Source: Cryptosporangium arvum DSM 44712
GTDB taxonomy: Bacteria; Actinomycetota; Actinomycetes; Mycobacteriales; Cryptosporangiaceae
Direction: 5' to 3'
Length of the DNA: 64,000 bases
Assembly: GCF_000585375.1 (NCBI RefSeq)
Contig: NZ_KK073874.1
Location: 6,912,894-6,976,893, forward strand
The notes beneath the pieces were generated by a model. The model searched no databases. It saw only the letters and a list, made by a program, of their open reading frames with translations, and was not told where the DNA came from. Each line of letters starts with the position of its first letter. The stretch's first letter is position 1. Of the stretch, positions 9,838 to 18,482 are shown piece by piece. The position numbers and the translations under genes are program-made.

Positions 9838-11040
9838 TCAGGCCAGCGCGCGCAGCGGACGCAGCGCCGCCGCCGAGGCTCCCAGCACCAGCAGACCCGC
9901 GGCCAGGTAGGCCGCGCCGTCGGAGCCCGCCGCCACCGCCACCAGGCTCAGCGCCAGCACCCCGACGCCCTCGAGGAACACGTTCGACGCGACCATCGCC
10001 GCCTCGAGCTGCCCCATCCGGCCGGGCGGAGCGAGCCGCGCGAACGTCGCCTGGGCCCCGACCGTCCACCCGGTCGCGCCCCCGATCACCAGGTTCACCA
10101 GCACGAGCAGCAGTGGGTGCCCACCCGCGAACAACACCAGCGCGCCCGCGACGAGCGCGAACCCGAGCACCGCGGACGTCCGCGCCTGGTTGAGCGGACG
10201 CTCCAGGAACACGGTCCGGCCGGCCACGAACGTGAACGCCGCCCCACCCAGCGCCGACGCCGCCATCACGGCCGGGATCCAGCCCCTCGGCGCGTTCGTC
10301 GCCACCGTCTCCGGCAACACGCTGCACACCAGCGTCGCCCAGGTGAGCAGCGCCAGCAGCCGCAGCGTCGGCTCCCGCCAGATCAGCACGAACCCGGCGC
10401 CGGGCGGCAGCCGGTCGCGACGGGTCCGTTCCCCGGCGATCGGCAGCACCGCGAGGATCGCCGCGGCCAGGACGAACGACGCCAGGTCGACGAGCAGCGC
10501 CACCCGCGGCCCGAGCGCGATCGTCAGAGCGGAGCCGACCACGATGCCGCCGACCTGCACCAGCAGGTTGATCACGGCCGCGAGGCCGAAGTACGGCAGC
10601 TGGATCTCCCGCTCGACCGACTCCGCGACGACCGCCGTCGTCACCGCCAGGTACGCCGCCCGCACCGCGCCGAGCAGCGCGGACGCGGCCAGCGCGGTCG
10701 AGGCGGACGGGAACGTCGCCGGCAGTATCAGCGCGCAGGCGCCGGCGAGCGCGAGCAGGCTCAGCGTCGGGCGGCGCGGTGGAACGTCGAGCCAGCCGCC
10801 GAGCAGCGTGGCCACCAGGATCGCCGGCAGTGCCCGCGCGGTGTAGACCGCCGCCGCGCCCAGCAGCGAACCGGTCTGCTGGTAGCCCAGCAGCAGGAGA
10901 GCGGCGAGGCCGACGAAGTCACCGAGCTCGGAGATCGCCTTGACGCCGATCAGGCGCCCGGCGACCGGGTGCCGAAGGACCGTGCGGTACCCGCGCCGCA
11001 CGTCGGTGCGGGTCGCCCCGGATCCCGTCATAGTCCCCAT
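9838..11040 (-). CDS. MFS transporter
   Basis: About 400 residues with roughly 12 hydrophobic segments, matching the major facilitator superfamily of the MFS_3/enterobactin-exporter type (RHPVAGRLIGVKAISELGDFV near the start, then LLGYQQTGSLLGAAAVYTARALP). Substrate unknown; this type is usually an exporter. Two in-frame ATG codons, 11040 and 11031, are possible; the second follows TATATG by 6 nt and would suit a leaderless mRNA. It lies 41 nt upstream of the HAD gene on the same strand. Confidence 0.85.
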   Translation of the reverse strand: MGTMTGSGATRTDVRRGYRTVLRHPVAGRLIGVKAISELGDFVGLAALLLLGYQQTGSLLGAAAVYTARALPAILVATLLGGWLDVPPRRPTLSLLALAGACALILPATFPSASTALAASALLGAVRAAYLAVTTAVVAESVEREIQLPYFGLAAVINLLVQVGGIVVGSALTIALGPRVALLVDLASFVLAAAILAVLPIAGERTRRDRLPPGAGFVLIWREPTLRLLALLTWATLVCSVLPETVATNAPRGWIPAVMAASALGGAAFTFVAGRTVFLERPLNQARTSAVLGFALVAGALVLFAGGHPLLLVLVNLVIGGATGWTVGAQATFARLAPPGRMGQLEAAMVASNVFLEGVGVLALSLVAVAAGSDGAAYLAAGLLVLGASAAALRPLRALA

Positions 11041-11150
11041 ATAGTGGGCACAATCGGTCGGGAACTCAAGCGGAACCCGAAACAGCCTCATATTTCGCTG
11101 AAGGGCTGTGAGGTGCTCCCGAGGAACAGCCGACACGGCAGGATATCGGT

Positions 11151-11849
11151 GTGGCCTCTCCCCACACTCCTGAGCCGGAATCCCGCGCCGAACTCGCCGC
11201 CGATCTCGCCCGTCGCATCCGCCGCCGATGGCGTGCCGACGTGGTGGCGATCGGTGTGACCGGCGCCCTGGTGCACGACGACGACCGCCACGGCACCGGC
11301 GTCGAACTCGTCGTCGCGACGTACCGGCCGGGTGGCGGCCCGGCGCCGGCCCGTCGTCAGCGGGGCGGGCACGTGGTCACGCTGGTCGTCGGGGCGCAGG
11401 CGGACCTGCTGGCCCGTGCCCGCGCGCTCACCCCGGAGTGGCCCCTGCACGCCGACCGCCACCTGCACGTCCGCCCGCTCGACGACGACAGCGCCTGGAT
11501 CGCCACGCTCCGCGACGCCCACCGGGCCCGGCTCGCGGAGGCCACGCTGCGTGAGTTCAGCGCGCTGGCCCGGGAGGCGTGGTGCGAGGCCTGGTCGCTC
11601 CTCGACGCGGCCGCCCGCGCCGGTCAGTGGCACGACGACGACGGCGCGATCCTCCTGCTCTCCCGGGCCCGGCTCGCCACGGCCGTCACCGACGGTCTGC
11701 TCACCCGCACGTACTTCCGTGGGCCCGTCGACGCCGCGCGCCGTACGGGCACCGTCGGGCTGGACCTGGTCGAGCTCCGCGCCCGTCTCCAGGCCCAGGC
11801 CACCGAACTGGCCAAACGCGGCTCCCCGGTCGACGCCGACCTGTTCTAG
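11151..11849 (+). CDS. Nucleotidyltransferase-fold protein, probably inactive
   Basis: 232-residue protein whose N-terminal third, VVAIGVTGALVHDDDRHGTGVELVV, has the layout of an aminoglycoside-nucleotidyltransferase active site (usually G-S-x(7,8)-S-D-x-D). Here the Ser is Ala and the final D-x-D is G-V-E, so the metal-binding triad looks lost. The C-terminal half is helical (EAWCEAWSLLDAAARAGQW) as in KNTase-like proteins. GTG start at 11151. It is divergent from the MFS gene and ends 13 nt from the convergent VIT gene. A binding or regulatory role is possible; function unknown. Confidence 0.6.
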   Translation: MASPHTPEPESRAELAADLARRIRRRWRADVVAIGVTGALVHDDDRHGTGVELVVATYRPGGGPAPARRQRGGHVVTLVVGAQADLLARARALTPEWPLHADRHLHVRPLDDDSAWIATLRDAHRARLAEATLREFSALAREAWCEAWSLLDAAARAGQWHDDDGAILLLSRARLATAVTDGLLTRTYFRGPVDAARRTGTVGLDLVELRARLQAQATELAKRGSPVDADLF

Positions 11850-11862
11850 GGCGCGCCCGCGG

Positions 11863-12573
11863 CTACGCCACGCCGGAACCGATCAGGGAGCCGATGCCGA
11901 ACGTGATGCCGGCCGCGGCGGCGCCGAGCACCAGTTGCCGGAACCCGCCGAGCCACCAGCGCCCCGCGGTCGCGCGCGTGGCCAGGGCCCCGGCGGCGAA
12001 CAGGCCGACGCCGCCGATCGCGAGGCCGAGCCAGAGATCGTCGGAGCCGAGCAGGAACGAGAGCAGCGGGATCAGCGCACCGACCGAGAAGCAGACGAAC
12101 GACGACACGGCCGCGGTCCACGGCGAGGGTTTCTCCTCCGGGATGACGCCGAGCTCGGTGAGCGCGTGGAGCCGGAGCTGCAGGTCGGGCTTGGTGGCGG
12201 CCTCGGCCGCGATCCGCTCGGAGAGGTCGGGGGATAGCCCGGCGCGCTGCAGCATCAGCACGAGCTCGCGCCGCTCGGCGGTGCCGTTCAGGGTCAGCTC
12301 GCGCCGCTCCTTCGCCACCTCGGCGTCGAGCTGCTCGTTCGCCGTCCGCACCGAGCTGTACTCACCGAGCGCCATCGAGACGGCGCCGGCGACCAGACCC
12401 GCCACGCCGGTCAGCACGATCGCCTCCCGGCCGACGCCACCACCGCCGACCCCTGCGATCAAGGAAATGTTCGTGACCAGCCCGTCCATCGCCCCGAACA
12501 CCGCGGCGCGCAACCAGCCGCCGGACACGTCCCCGTGGTGCGGAACCAGCAGCACCTCGTCGTCGACCGGCAT
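11863..12573 (-). CDS. VIT1/CCC1 family Fe2+/Mn2+ transporter
   Basis: 236-residue membrane protein of the vacuolar-iron-transporter family. The first membrane segments contain the hallmark AAVFGAMDGLVTNISLIAGV and GLVAGAVSMALGEYSSV, followed by a cytoplasmic helical domain with acidic residues and then three more membrane segments (VSSFVCFSVGALIPLL, LWLGLAIGGVGLFAAG, LVLGAAAAGITFGIG). Bacterial homologues move Fe2+ or Mn2+ out of the cytoplasm. The ATG at 12573 follows AGGAGGT. It is divergent from yaaA with only 37 nt between. Confidence 0.92.
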   Translation of the reverse strand: MPVDDEVLLVPHHGDVSGGWLRAAVFGAMDGLVTNISLIAGVGGGGVGREAIVLTGVAGLVAGAVSMALGEYSSVRTANEQLDAEVAKERRELTLNGTAERRELVLMLQRAGLSPDLSERIAAEAATKPDLQLRLHALTELGVIPEEKPSPWTAAVSSFVCFSVGALIPLLSFLLGSDDLWLGLAIGGVGLFAAGALATRATAGRWWLGGFRQLVLGAAAAGITFGIGSLIGSGVA

Positions 12574-12597
12574 CGTGGACCTCCTCTGCTCCCGGGG

Positions 12598-12603
12598 TAA
12601 GTT
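12598..12603 (+). promoter_or_regulatory. Leaderless promoter -10 for yaaA
   Basis: TAAGTT, 7 nt before the yaaA ATG, with no ribosome binding site between: the spacing expected for a leaderless transcript. Confidence 0.55.
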
Positions 12604-12610
12604 TCGCGGC

Positions 12611-13438
12611 ATGCCCCGCGCCACCTCGGAGAAGGCTCCCCTCACCCTGCTGCTTCCCCCGTCGGAGACGAAGCGGCCCGGTGGCGACGGACCGGCGCTC
12701 GATCTGTCCACGTTGGCCTTCCCGTCGCTCCGCGACGTCCGGGAGCGCGTTCTCGGCGCGCTGGCCGAACTCGTCGCCGGTGACGAGGCGACCGCGCGCA
12801 AAGCCCTCGGCCTCTCCCCCGGCCAACGCGACCAGCTCGAACTCGATGCCGCCCTGCGTACAGCACCGACCAGTCCGGCGCTGTTCCGCTACACCGGTGT
12901 GCTCTACGACGCGTTCGACGTCGCGGGGCTCACCCCCGCGCAGCGCAAGCGGGCGGCCGACCGGGTCGTGATCGCGTCGGCGTTGTTCGGGGCGGTGCGC
13001 GGCGGTGACCTCATCCCGGCGTACCGGTTCTCGGCCGGAGCCCGGCTACCGGGTTTCGGCACGCTCGGCGCGCTCTGGAAGCCGGTTCTCGGCCCGGCGC
13101 TGGCCGCGCTGCCCGGGCTGGTCGTGGACCTGCGCTCCGGCGCGTACGCGCAGCTGGCCCCGGTGCCGGGTGCGGTCACGGTGCGGGTGCTCTACGTCGC
13201 GCCCGACGGCAGCCGCTCGGTCGTGAGCCACTTCAACAAGCACGCCAAGGGCCTGCTCACCCGCGCGCTGGCCACCACGACCGCGACCGTGACCGACCCC
13301 GCGGGCGTGGTGCGGGTGGCCGCGAAGGCCGGCCTCGCCGCCGAACGCCACGGCCCCCACGGCGTCGACGTGCTCCTCTACGAACCCCCGGCCGGCACCC
13401 CGGCCGCCAAACGACTCGCATCAACCACCCGGGCATGA
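12611..13438 (+). CDS. yaaA: YaaA family peroxide-stress protein
   Basis: 275 residues of the UPF0246/YaaA family, which in E. coli lowers free iron and limits DNA damage under hydrogen peroxide. Conserved blocks: LLLPPSETKRPGG at the N-terminus, RYTGVLYDAFD, SALFGAVRGGDLIPAYRFS, LWKP and HFNKHAKGLLTR. It lies divergent from the VIT iron transporter, which fits an iron/oxidative stress theme, though the short shared gap gives no visible operator. No ribosome binding site precedes the ATG; a leaderless start is likely. Confidence 0.9.
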   Translation: MPRATSEKAPLTLLLPPSETKRPGGDGPALDLSTLAFPSLRDVRERVLGALAELVAGDEATARKALGLSPGQRDQLELDAALRTAPTSPALFRYTGVLYDAFDVAGLTPAQRKRAADRVVIASALFGAVRGGDLIPAYRFSAGARLPGFGTLGALWKPVLGPALAALPGLVVDLRSGAYAQLAPVPGAVTVRVLYVAPDGSRSVVSHFNKHAKGLLTRALATTTATVTDPAGVVRVAAKAGLAAERHGPHGVDVLLYEPPAGTPAAKRLASTTRA

Positions 13439-13451
13439 ACCTGGAGCCCAC

Positions 13452-14303
13452 CTAGGGCAGCGTGAGGATTTCGGTTCCCGAGTCGGTGACGACCAAGGTG
13501 TGCTCAAACTGGGCGGTCCACCTGCGGTCCTTGGTGAGGACGGTCCAGCGGTCGGGCCACATGTCCCACTGGTAGGTGCCGAGCGTGATCATCGGCTCGA
13601 TCGTGAACGTCATCCCCGGCTCGATCTCGACGTCGAGGTCCGGGTCGTCGAAGTGCGGCACGTGCAGGCCGGAGTGGAACGTCTCGCCGATGCCGTGCCC
13701 GGTGAAGTCACGCACCACGCCGTACCCGAACCGCCGCGCGTAGGACTCGATGACCCGCCCGACGACGTTGAGCTGCCGCCCGGGCTTCACCGCGTTGATC
13801 GCCCGGCGGGTGGCCTCCTCGGTGCGCTCGACGAGCAGCCGCACCTCCTCCGACGGCTCGCCGGCGAAGAACGTGGCGTTGCAGTCGCCGTGCACGCCCC
13901 CGATGAACGCGGTGACGTCGATGTTGACGATGTCGCCGTCCTCGATCACCGTGCTGTCGGGGATGCCGTGGCAGATCACCTCGTTCAGCGAGGTGCAGCA
14001 CGACTTCGGGAACCCGCGGTAACCGAGCGTCGAGGGGTACGCGTCGTGCTCGATCAGGAACTCGTGGACGACCCGGTCGATCTCGTCGGTGGTGGCGCCC
14101 GGCGCGACGTGCTTGCCGCCCCACTGCAGCGCCTGGGCGGCGATCCGCCCGGCCACCCGCATCTTCTCGATCGTCTCGGGGGTCTGGACGTCCGAACCGG
14201 TCCACCGTCGCGGCGCGGGCTTCCCGACGTACTCCGGGCGCGGAATCGACGCCGGGACCTCGCGCCGAGGGGTCTGCCGGCCGGGAACCAGGGGTGCACG
14301 CAT
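13452..14303 (-). CDS. map: Methionine aminopeptidase type I
   Basis: 283-residue type Ic methionine aminopeptidase, removing N-terminal Met from new proteins. Metal ligands are seen in their expected motifs: Asp in [11 protein letters not shown], Asp in HGDCNATF, His in GHGIGETFH, Glu in IEPM and Glu in FEHTLVV. About 40 residues of Pro/Arg-rich extension precede the catalytic core, as in the long mycobacterial MapB type, and could contact the ribosome. ATG at 14303 is preceded by a TAATCT hexamer at leaderless spacing. Convergent with yaaA. Confidence 0.97.
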   Translation of the reverse strand: MRAPLVPGRQTPRREVPASIPRPEYVGKPAPRRWTGSDVQTPETIEKMRVAGRIAAQALQWGGKHVAPGATTDEIDRVVHEFLIEHDAYPSTLGYRGFPKSCCTSLNEVICHGIPDSTVIEDGDIVNIDVTAFIGGVHGDCNATFFAGEPSEEVRLLVERTEEATRRAINAVKPGRQLNVVGRVIESYARRFGYGVVRDFTGHGIGETFHSGLHVPHFDDPDLDVEIEPGMTFTIEPMITLGTYQWDMWPDRWTVLTKDRRWTAQFEHTLVVTDSGTEILTLP

Positions 14304-14310
14304 GCGCCCA

Positions 14311-14316
14311 AGATTA
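14311..14316 (-). promoter_or_regulatory. Leaderless promoter -10 for map
   Basis: TAATCT on the minus strand, 7 nt upstream of the map ATG; no ribosome binding site intervenes. Confidence 0.55.
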
Positions 14317-14377
14317 GGTCAGGACACGCCGGGCCGGGCGGGGCCCGGCAACACCCCGGACGTTAGCCGGACGACAC

Positions 14378-15211
14378 TCACGCGGGCGGCGCGGCGGCGT
14401 CGGCCGGGTGCGTGTGCGGCTGCTGGAGCTGGGCGACCCTTTTCTCCCGGCCCGGCCACGGTGACCGGTACTGGCAGGTGTCGCAGTTCATCAGGACGCT
14501 GCCGCCGACCGCTTCGGCGTACCGCTCGAGGACCAGCCGGGCCACCGACGGGTGCGCGCCGAGCACCTCGGCGACCCGGGCCCCGGCCGCCAGCGCGTCC
14601 CGGCGCACCGCGCCCGGCAGGCGTCCCGGCGCGAGGAAATACGGCACGACCAGGACGTCGTCGTGGCCGAGGCGGTGCAGGCGGTCCACCGCCTCGGTGA
14701 CGCTCGGCCGGGTGGCCCCCGCGTACGCGACCTCGACCGGGGCCTCGGCCCGACGCCACTCCCAGAACAGCCGCGCCGCGCGCCAGATCTCGGCGTTCGC
14801 GTCCGGGTCGTCGGCACCGGCCGACGCCAGCACCAGCGCGGTCGACGCCGACGCCCCGGCCTCGCGCACCCGGTCGTCCAACGCGGTCAGCAGCAGCGGA
14901 TCCGGGCCGAGCGGGCGCCCGTAGCTGACCACCAGCCCGGCGTCCCGGGCGATCCGCACCGCTCCGGCGATGTCGCCCTTGCTGTGCGACGCGGCGGTGA
15001 GCAGCAGCGGCAGCGTCGCCACCGGACGCCCTTCGGCGGCGAACCGGCGCAGCGCTCCGGTGACCGACGGCGGTTCGTGGTCGACGAACGCCAGCTCGAC
15101 CGGCAGCTCCGGGGCCAGTTCACGCACCCGCTCCAGCAGCGCGTGCAACGTCGCGATGCCGGGCGGGTGCGAGGTGCCGTGGGCGACCGCCAGCAGGACC
15201 GGTGCGTTCAT
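14378..15211 (-). CDS. CbiX/SirB-type sirohydrochlorin chelatase
   Basis: 277-residue class II chelatase with two tandem CbiX-like halves: LLAVAHGTSHPPG at the start (metal-binding His in AHGT), LPLLLTAASHSKGD, then VVPYFLAPGRLP in the second half. It most probably inserts Fe2+ into sirohydrochlorin to make sirohaem for the sulfite reductase SirA encoded divergently. The C-terminus carries MNCDTCQYR and HTHPADA, a Cys/His tail common in actinobacterial members and possibly binding metal or an Fe-S cluster. The ATG overlaps the cysN stop (ATGA), so it is the last gene of cysC-cysD-cysN-cbiX. A cobalt role is the alternative. Confidence 0.88.
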   Translation of the reverse strand: MNAPVLLAVAHGTSHPPGIATLHALLERVRELAPELPVELAFVDHEPPSVTGALRRFAAEGRPVATLPLLLTAASHSKGDIAGAVRIARDAGLVVSYGRPLGPDPLLLTALDDRVREAGASASTALVLASAGADDPDANAEIWRAARLFWEWRRAEAPVEVAYAGATRPSVTEAVDRLHRLGHDDVLVVPYFLAPGRLPGAVRRDALAAGARVAEVLGAHPSVARLVLERYAEAVGGSVLMNCDTCQYRSPWPGREKRVAQLQQPHTHPADAAAPPA

Positions 15212-16464
15212 ACCCCGGCGGGCTGCTCGACCATGCCGGCCGCCACGGTGGCGCCGGTGGCTTCGTCGATCAGCAGGAACGAGCCGGTTCCGCGGGAGAG
15301 CACGTACGGGTCGACGGCGACCGGCTCGGCCAGGCGCAGCGTCACGTCGCCGATGTCGTTGAGCTCCAGGGCGTCGGCGTCGGCACGTTTGAGGGTGGTG
15401 ACGTCGAGCCGGTCGGCGACGGCACCGACGATGGCCTTCACCTCCCGGGTGCCGGCGCGCAGCCGGAACCGGTCGCCGGCCCGCACCTGGCGCTCGGCCA
15501 GCACGCAGACCCGGCCGGTGAGCTCGCGCACGGGTGCGGGGGCGTCGGGGGCGGCCGCGATCAGGTCGCCGCGCGACACGTCGACGTCGTCGGCGAGCCG
15601 CACCGCGACCGAGCGGCCGGTGCCCGCCTCGGAGAGCGTCTCGTCGTGGGTGTCGATCCCGGCGATCGTCGAGCGGCGTCCCGACGGCAGGACCACGACC
15701 TCGTCGCCGACCCGGAGCGTGCCCGCGGCCACCCGCCCGGCGTACGCGCGGTAGTCGGGGTGCTCGGCCGAGCGGGGCCGGATCACCAGCTGCACCGGGA
15801 ACCGGGCCCCGACCTGCCCGCCGCGCGGCGGCACCGGGACGGTCTCCAGGTGCTCGAGCAGCGTCTGACCGGCGTACCAGCCGAGGTTGGTCGACGGTTC
15901 GACGACGTTGTCGCCGTGCAGCGCGGACACCGGGATCGCGGTGAGCGACCGGAGGCCGAGCTCCGACGCCAGCACGTCGAAGTCGGCGACGATGCGGTCG
16001 TAGACCTCCTCGGAGAAGTCCACCAGGTCCATCTTGTTCACGGCCAGCACGACGTGGCCGACGCCGAGCAGCGCGGCGACCGCGGCGTGGCGGTGCGACT
16101 GCTCGACCAGGCCGTGCCGGGCGTCGACGAGCACGACCGCGACGTCGGCGGTGGACGCGCCGGTCACCATGTTGCGGGTGTACTGGACGTGCCCGGGGGT
16201 GTCGGCGAGCACGAACGTCCGGCGGGGCGTGGCGAAGTAGCGGTAGGCGACGTCGATCGTGATGCCCTGCTCCCGCTCGGCCCGCAGGCCGTCGGTGAGC
16301 AGGGCCAGGTCGGCGGCGTCCAGGCCACGACGCTTGGACGCGGCCTCGACGGCGTCGAACTGGTCGGCGAAGACGTTCTTGGAGTCGTGGAGCAGGCGCC
16401 CGATCAGCGTGCTCTTGCCGTCGTCCACCGAACCCGCGGTGGCGACCCGCAACAGGTCGGACAT
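15208..16464 (-). CDS. cysN: Sulfate adenylyltransferase subunit 1 (GTPase)
   Basis: GTPase subunit of ATP sulfurylase, driving APS synthesis from sulfate and ATP together with CysD. EF-Tu-like G motifs: AGSVDDGKSTLIG (G1), DTPGHVQYTRNM (G3), AVNKMDLVD (G4). 418 residues, so the CysC kinase domain fused in mycobacterial CysNC is absent and is encoded separately upstream. Start ATG 16464, 2 nt after the cysD stop; its stop overlaps cbiX. Confidence 0.97.
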   Translation of the reverse strand: MSDLLRVATAGSVDDGKSTLIGRLLHDSKNVFADQFDAVEAASKRRGLDAADLALLTDGLRAEREQGITIDVAYRYFATPRRTFVLADTPGHVQYTRNMVTGASTADVAVVLVDARHGLVEQSHRHAAVAALLGVGHVVLAVNKMDLVDFSEEVYDRIVADFDVLASELGLRSLTAIPVSALHGDNVVEPSTNLGWYAGQTLLEHLETVPVPPRGGQVGARFPVQLVIRPRSAEHPDYRAYAGRVAAGTLRVGDEVVVLPSGRRSTIAGIDTHDETLSEAGTGRSVAVRLADDVDVSRGDLIAAAPDAPAPVRELTGRVCVLAERQVRAGDRFRLRAGTREVKAIVGAVADRLDVTTLKRADADALELNDIGDVTLRLAEPVAVDPYVLSRGTGSFLLIDEATGATVAAGMVEQPAGV

Positions 16465-16466
16465 GG

Positions 16467-17402
16467 TTAGAAGTATCCCTCGCGCTTGCGGTCCTCCATG
16501 GCGGCTTCGCTCGCGCGGTCGTCGGCGCGGGTGGCGCCCCGCTCGGTGAGGCGGCTGGTCGCGGTCTCCGCGATCACCTCTTCCACCGTCGACGCGGTCG
16601 AGCGCACCGCGCCGGTGCAGGTGGCATCGCCCACCGTGCGGTAGCGCACGGTCTCGAGGCGCACCTGCTCGCCGTCGCGCGGCGGGGTGAACGGCGTCAC
16701 CGCCAGCACCATGCCGTCACGGTCGAAGACCTCACGCTCGTGGGCGTAGTAGATGCCCGGCACCTCGATGCCGTCGCGGGCGATGTAGCGCCAGATGTCC
16801 AGCTCGGTCCAGTTGCTGAGCGGGAAAATCCGGACGTGCTCACCGGGGGCGATCCGGCCGTTGTAGAGGTCCCAGAGCTCCGGGCGCTGGTTGCGCGGGT
16901 CCCACTGGCCGAACTCGTCGCGGATCGAGAACACCCGCTCCTTGGCCCTGGCCTTCTCCTCGTCGCGGCGTGCGCCGCCGAGCACGGCGTCGAAGCGGTG
17001 GTCGGTGATCGCGTCGAGCAGCGGGACAGTCTGCAGCGGGTTGCGCGACTGCCCCGGACGCTCGGAGACCCGGCCGCGGTCGATCGCGTCCTGCACCGAG
17101 GCGACGACGAGGTCGAGGCCCAGCTCGGCGGCGCGCCGGTCGCGGAACTCGATGACCTCGGGGAAGTTGTGGCCGGTGTCGACGTGCATCACCGGGAACG
17201 GGATCCGGCCCGGCGAGAACGCCTTCTCGGCCAGGCGGAGCATGACGATCGAGTCCTTGCCGCCGGAGAACAGCAGCACCGGGCGCTCGAAGCTGCCCAC
17301 CACCTCGCGCAGGATGTGGACCGACTCGTCCTCCAGCGCGGTGAGGGCGGCGTCGTGGGCGTCGGTCAGGTGCTCGAGGTGCAGGTCGGAGATGGTGGTC
17401 AC
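16467..17402 (-). CDS. cysD: Sulfate adenylyltransferase subunit 2
   Basis: 311-residue PP-loop subunit of ATP sulfurylase. The pyrophosphate-binding motif FSGGKDSIVMLRLAEKA is near residue 45, followed by FPVMHVDTGHNFPEVI and a conserved C-terminus ending GYF. GTG start at 17402 overlaps the cysC TGA (GTGA). Acts with CysN to make adenosine 5'-phosphosulfate, the shared substrate of CysC (APS kinase) and CysH (APS reductase) in this window. Confidence 0.97.
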   Translation of the reverse strand: MTTISDLHLEHLTDAHDAALTALEDESVHILREVVGSFERPVLLFSGGKDSIVMLRLAEKAFSPGRIPFPVMHVDTGHNFPEVIEFRDRRAAELGLDLVVASVQDAIDRGRVSERPGQSRNPLQTVPLLDAITDHRFDAVLGGARRDEEKARAKERVFSIRDEFGQWDPRNQRPELWDLYNGRIAPGEHVRIFPLSNWTELDIWRYIARDGIEVPGIYYAHEREVFDRDGMVLAVTPFTPPRDGEQVRLETVRYRTVGDATCTGAVRSTASTVEEVIAETATSRLTERGATRADDRASEAAMEDRKREGYF

Positions 17403-18016
17403 AGCAGACCCCTTTCGGACAACGCGGCGAGCACCGCGTCCACGGACGCGTCGAGACTTTCGGGCTGGAGCACGAGTTCGGGTGCGGTCGGCGCTTCGTA
17501 GACGTCGTCGACGCCGGTCAGGCCGGAGATCTCACCCGCGCGCTGTTTGGCGTAAAGGCCCTTCACGTCGCGCACGCTGCAGATCTCGACCGGCGTGGCC
17601 ACGTGGACCTCGACGAACGGCGTGGCGCCGGCGTCGTGCCGGGCGCGGACGGCGTCGCGGGCGGCGGCGTACGGCGAGATGACGGCGGCGAGCACCAGGA
17701 CGCCGTTACGGGCCAGCAGCTCGGCGACGAACCCGATCCGGGCGACGTTCGTGTCGCGGTCGGCGCGGCTGAAGCCGAGCCCGGCCGAGAGGTGTTCCCG
17801 GACGGCGTCGCCGTCGAGGACCTCGACCCGGCGCCCGCGGGCACGCAGGCGCTCGGCGACCGCGGTGGCGACGGTGGTCTTCCCGGCGCTGGGAAGACCG
17901 GTCAGCCAGACGGTGGCGCCCGTCACTGTGGGATGCGCCACATCGAGCGTGTCGGACGGGCCACTCTGCGTAGGAGCGGCAGGCACGCCTGCGGTGGCGG
18001 CGGAAACGATCGGCAT
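17399..18016 (-). CDS. cysC: Adenylylsulfate (APS) kinase
   Basis: 205 residues with the P-loop GLPSAGKTTVA, EVLDGDAVREHLSAGLGFSRADRDTN, ISPYAAARDAVRAR and KGLYAKQRAG, all diagnostic of APS kinase, which makes PAPS. The ATG at 18016 follows AGGAGAG with good spacing and is preferred to an ATG 36 nt upstream. First structural gene of the minus-strand cys operon; 245 nt separate it from its leader peptide. Since CysH here is of the APS reductase type, PAPS from CysC is probably for sulfation or other uses rather than reduction. Confidence 0.95.
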   Translation of the reverse strand: MPIVSAATAGVPAAPTQSGPSDTLDVAHPTVTGATVWLTGLPSAGKTTVATAVAERLRARGRRVEVLDGDAVREHLSAGLGFSRADRDTNVARIGFVAELLARNGVLVLAAVISPYAAARDAVRARHDAGATPFVEVHVATPVEICSVRDVKGLYAKQRAGEISGLTGVDDVYEAPTAPELVLQPESLDASVDAVLAALSERGLL

Positions 18017-18261
18017 CGCGCGATCTCTCCTGACCTCGGGGAGGAACTTCACTTCACGGGACGACTAGCCAGATAGTGGGCAGCGTTATTGTCCCGCCGG
18101 AAGCTCCGCGACGGGGGCACGACAACCGGTCAGTGGCTCGCCGATGAGCCGCTGATCAGCGGTGGTACCAGGGGATCCGGGTGCGCGGGCCGGTCGTGGC
18201 CGGTGCGTCGGAGATGCCGACCGAGGGCCTCAGAGGCCGTCGTGGGACGCCGGGGCCGCGC
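18017..18261 (-). promoter_or_regulatory. Leader region of the cysC operon downstream of the leader peptide
   Basis: 245 nt between the leader peptide stop and cysC. As minus-strand RNA it contains perfect short palindromes able to form hairpins, among them CCGCTGATCAGCGG and GGCCTCTGAGGCC, but no clear U-rich terminator. Its length and its place between a Cys-containing uORF and the first gene suggest control by leader translation. Confidence 0.5.
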
Positions 18262-18327
18262 TCAGATGGCGCGACACACTGCGCTGGAGACGCGCAGCAG
18301 GTCGACGTGCCGACGCGAGGTCAGCAT
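18262..18327 (-). CDS. Actinobacterial cys leader peptide (cysC operon)
   Basis: 21-codon ORF starting at ATG 18327 on the minus strand and ending at TGA 18264-18262. It contains SRRHVDLLRVSSA followed by V-C-R, matching the short 'putative leader peptide' family found before sulfur genes in many actinobacteria (pattern R-x-H-V-D-L-x-R, S-A, then a single Cys). It is 245 nt upstream of cysC, and a matching peptide lies divergently before sirA. A role as a cysteine-sensing uORF is inferred from the Cys codon near its end and from known Cys-responsive uORFs of mycobacteria. Confidence 0.8.
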   Translation of the reverse strand: MLTSRRHVDLLRVSSAVCRAI

Positions 18328-18407
18328 CGCCGAAGCGGGGCGGGTACGGCCGGTCATGGTTGCCGATGATGACACAGCAACGGGACGCAGCCAACCAGGA
18401 TCGGATT

Positions 18408-18426
18408 ACCTACTATTCCAGTAGGT
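18408..18426. promoter_or_regulatory. Inverted repeat between divergent cys operons
   Basis: Perfect 7-bp arms ACCTACT and AGTAGGT separated by ATTCC. It sits 56 bp before the plus-strand leader peptide start and 81 bp before the minus-strand one. The arm contains TACTAT (18411-18416), a possible -10, so binding there could block the sirA-side promoter. The regulator is unknown; the layout resembles sites of dimeric HTH repressors. Confidence 0.55.
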
Positions 18427-18482
18427 GAGCACCGTTTCCCAACATCTGGCTGGCGCCGCGTCGCTGTGCGATGCTTTTGGAC

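Noticed and set aside
15202-16470. Open frame of 422 codons opposite cysN
   Set aside because: Antisense shadow; cysN carries clear GTPase motifs on the minus strand.
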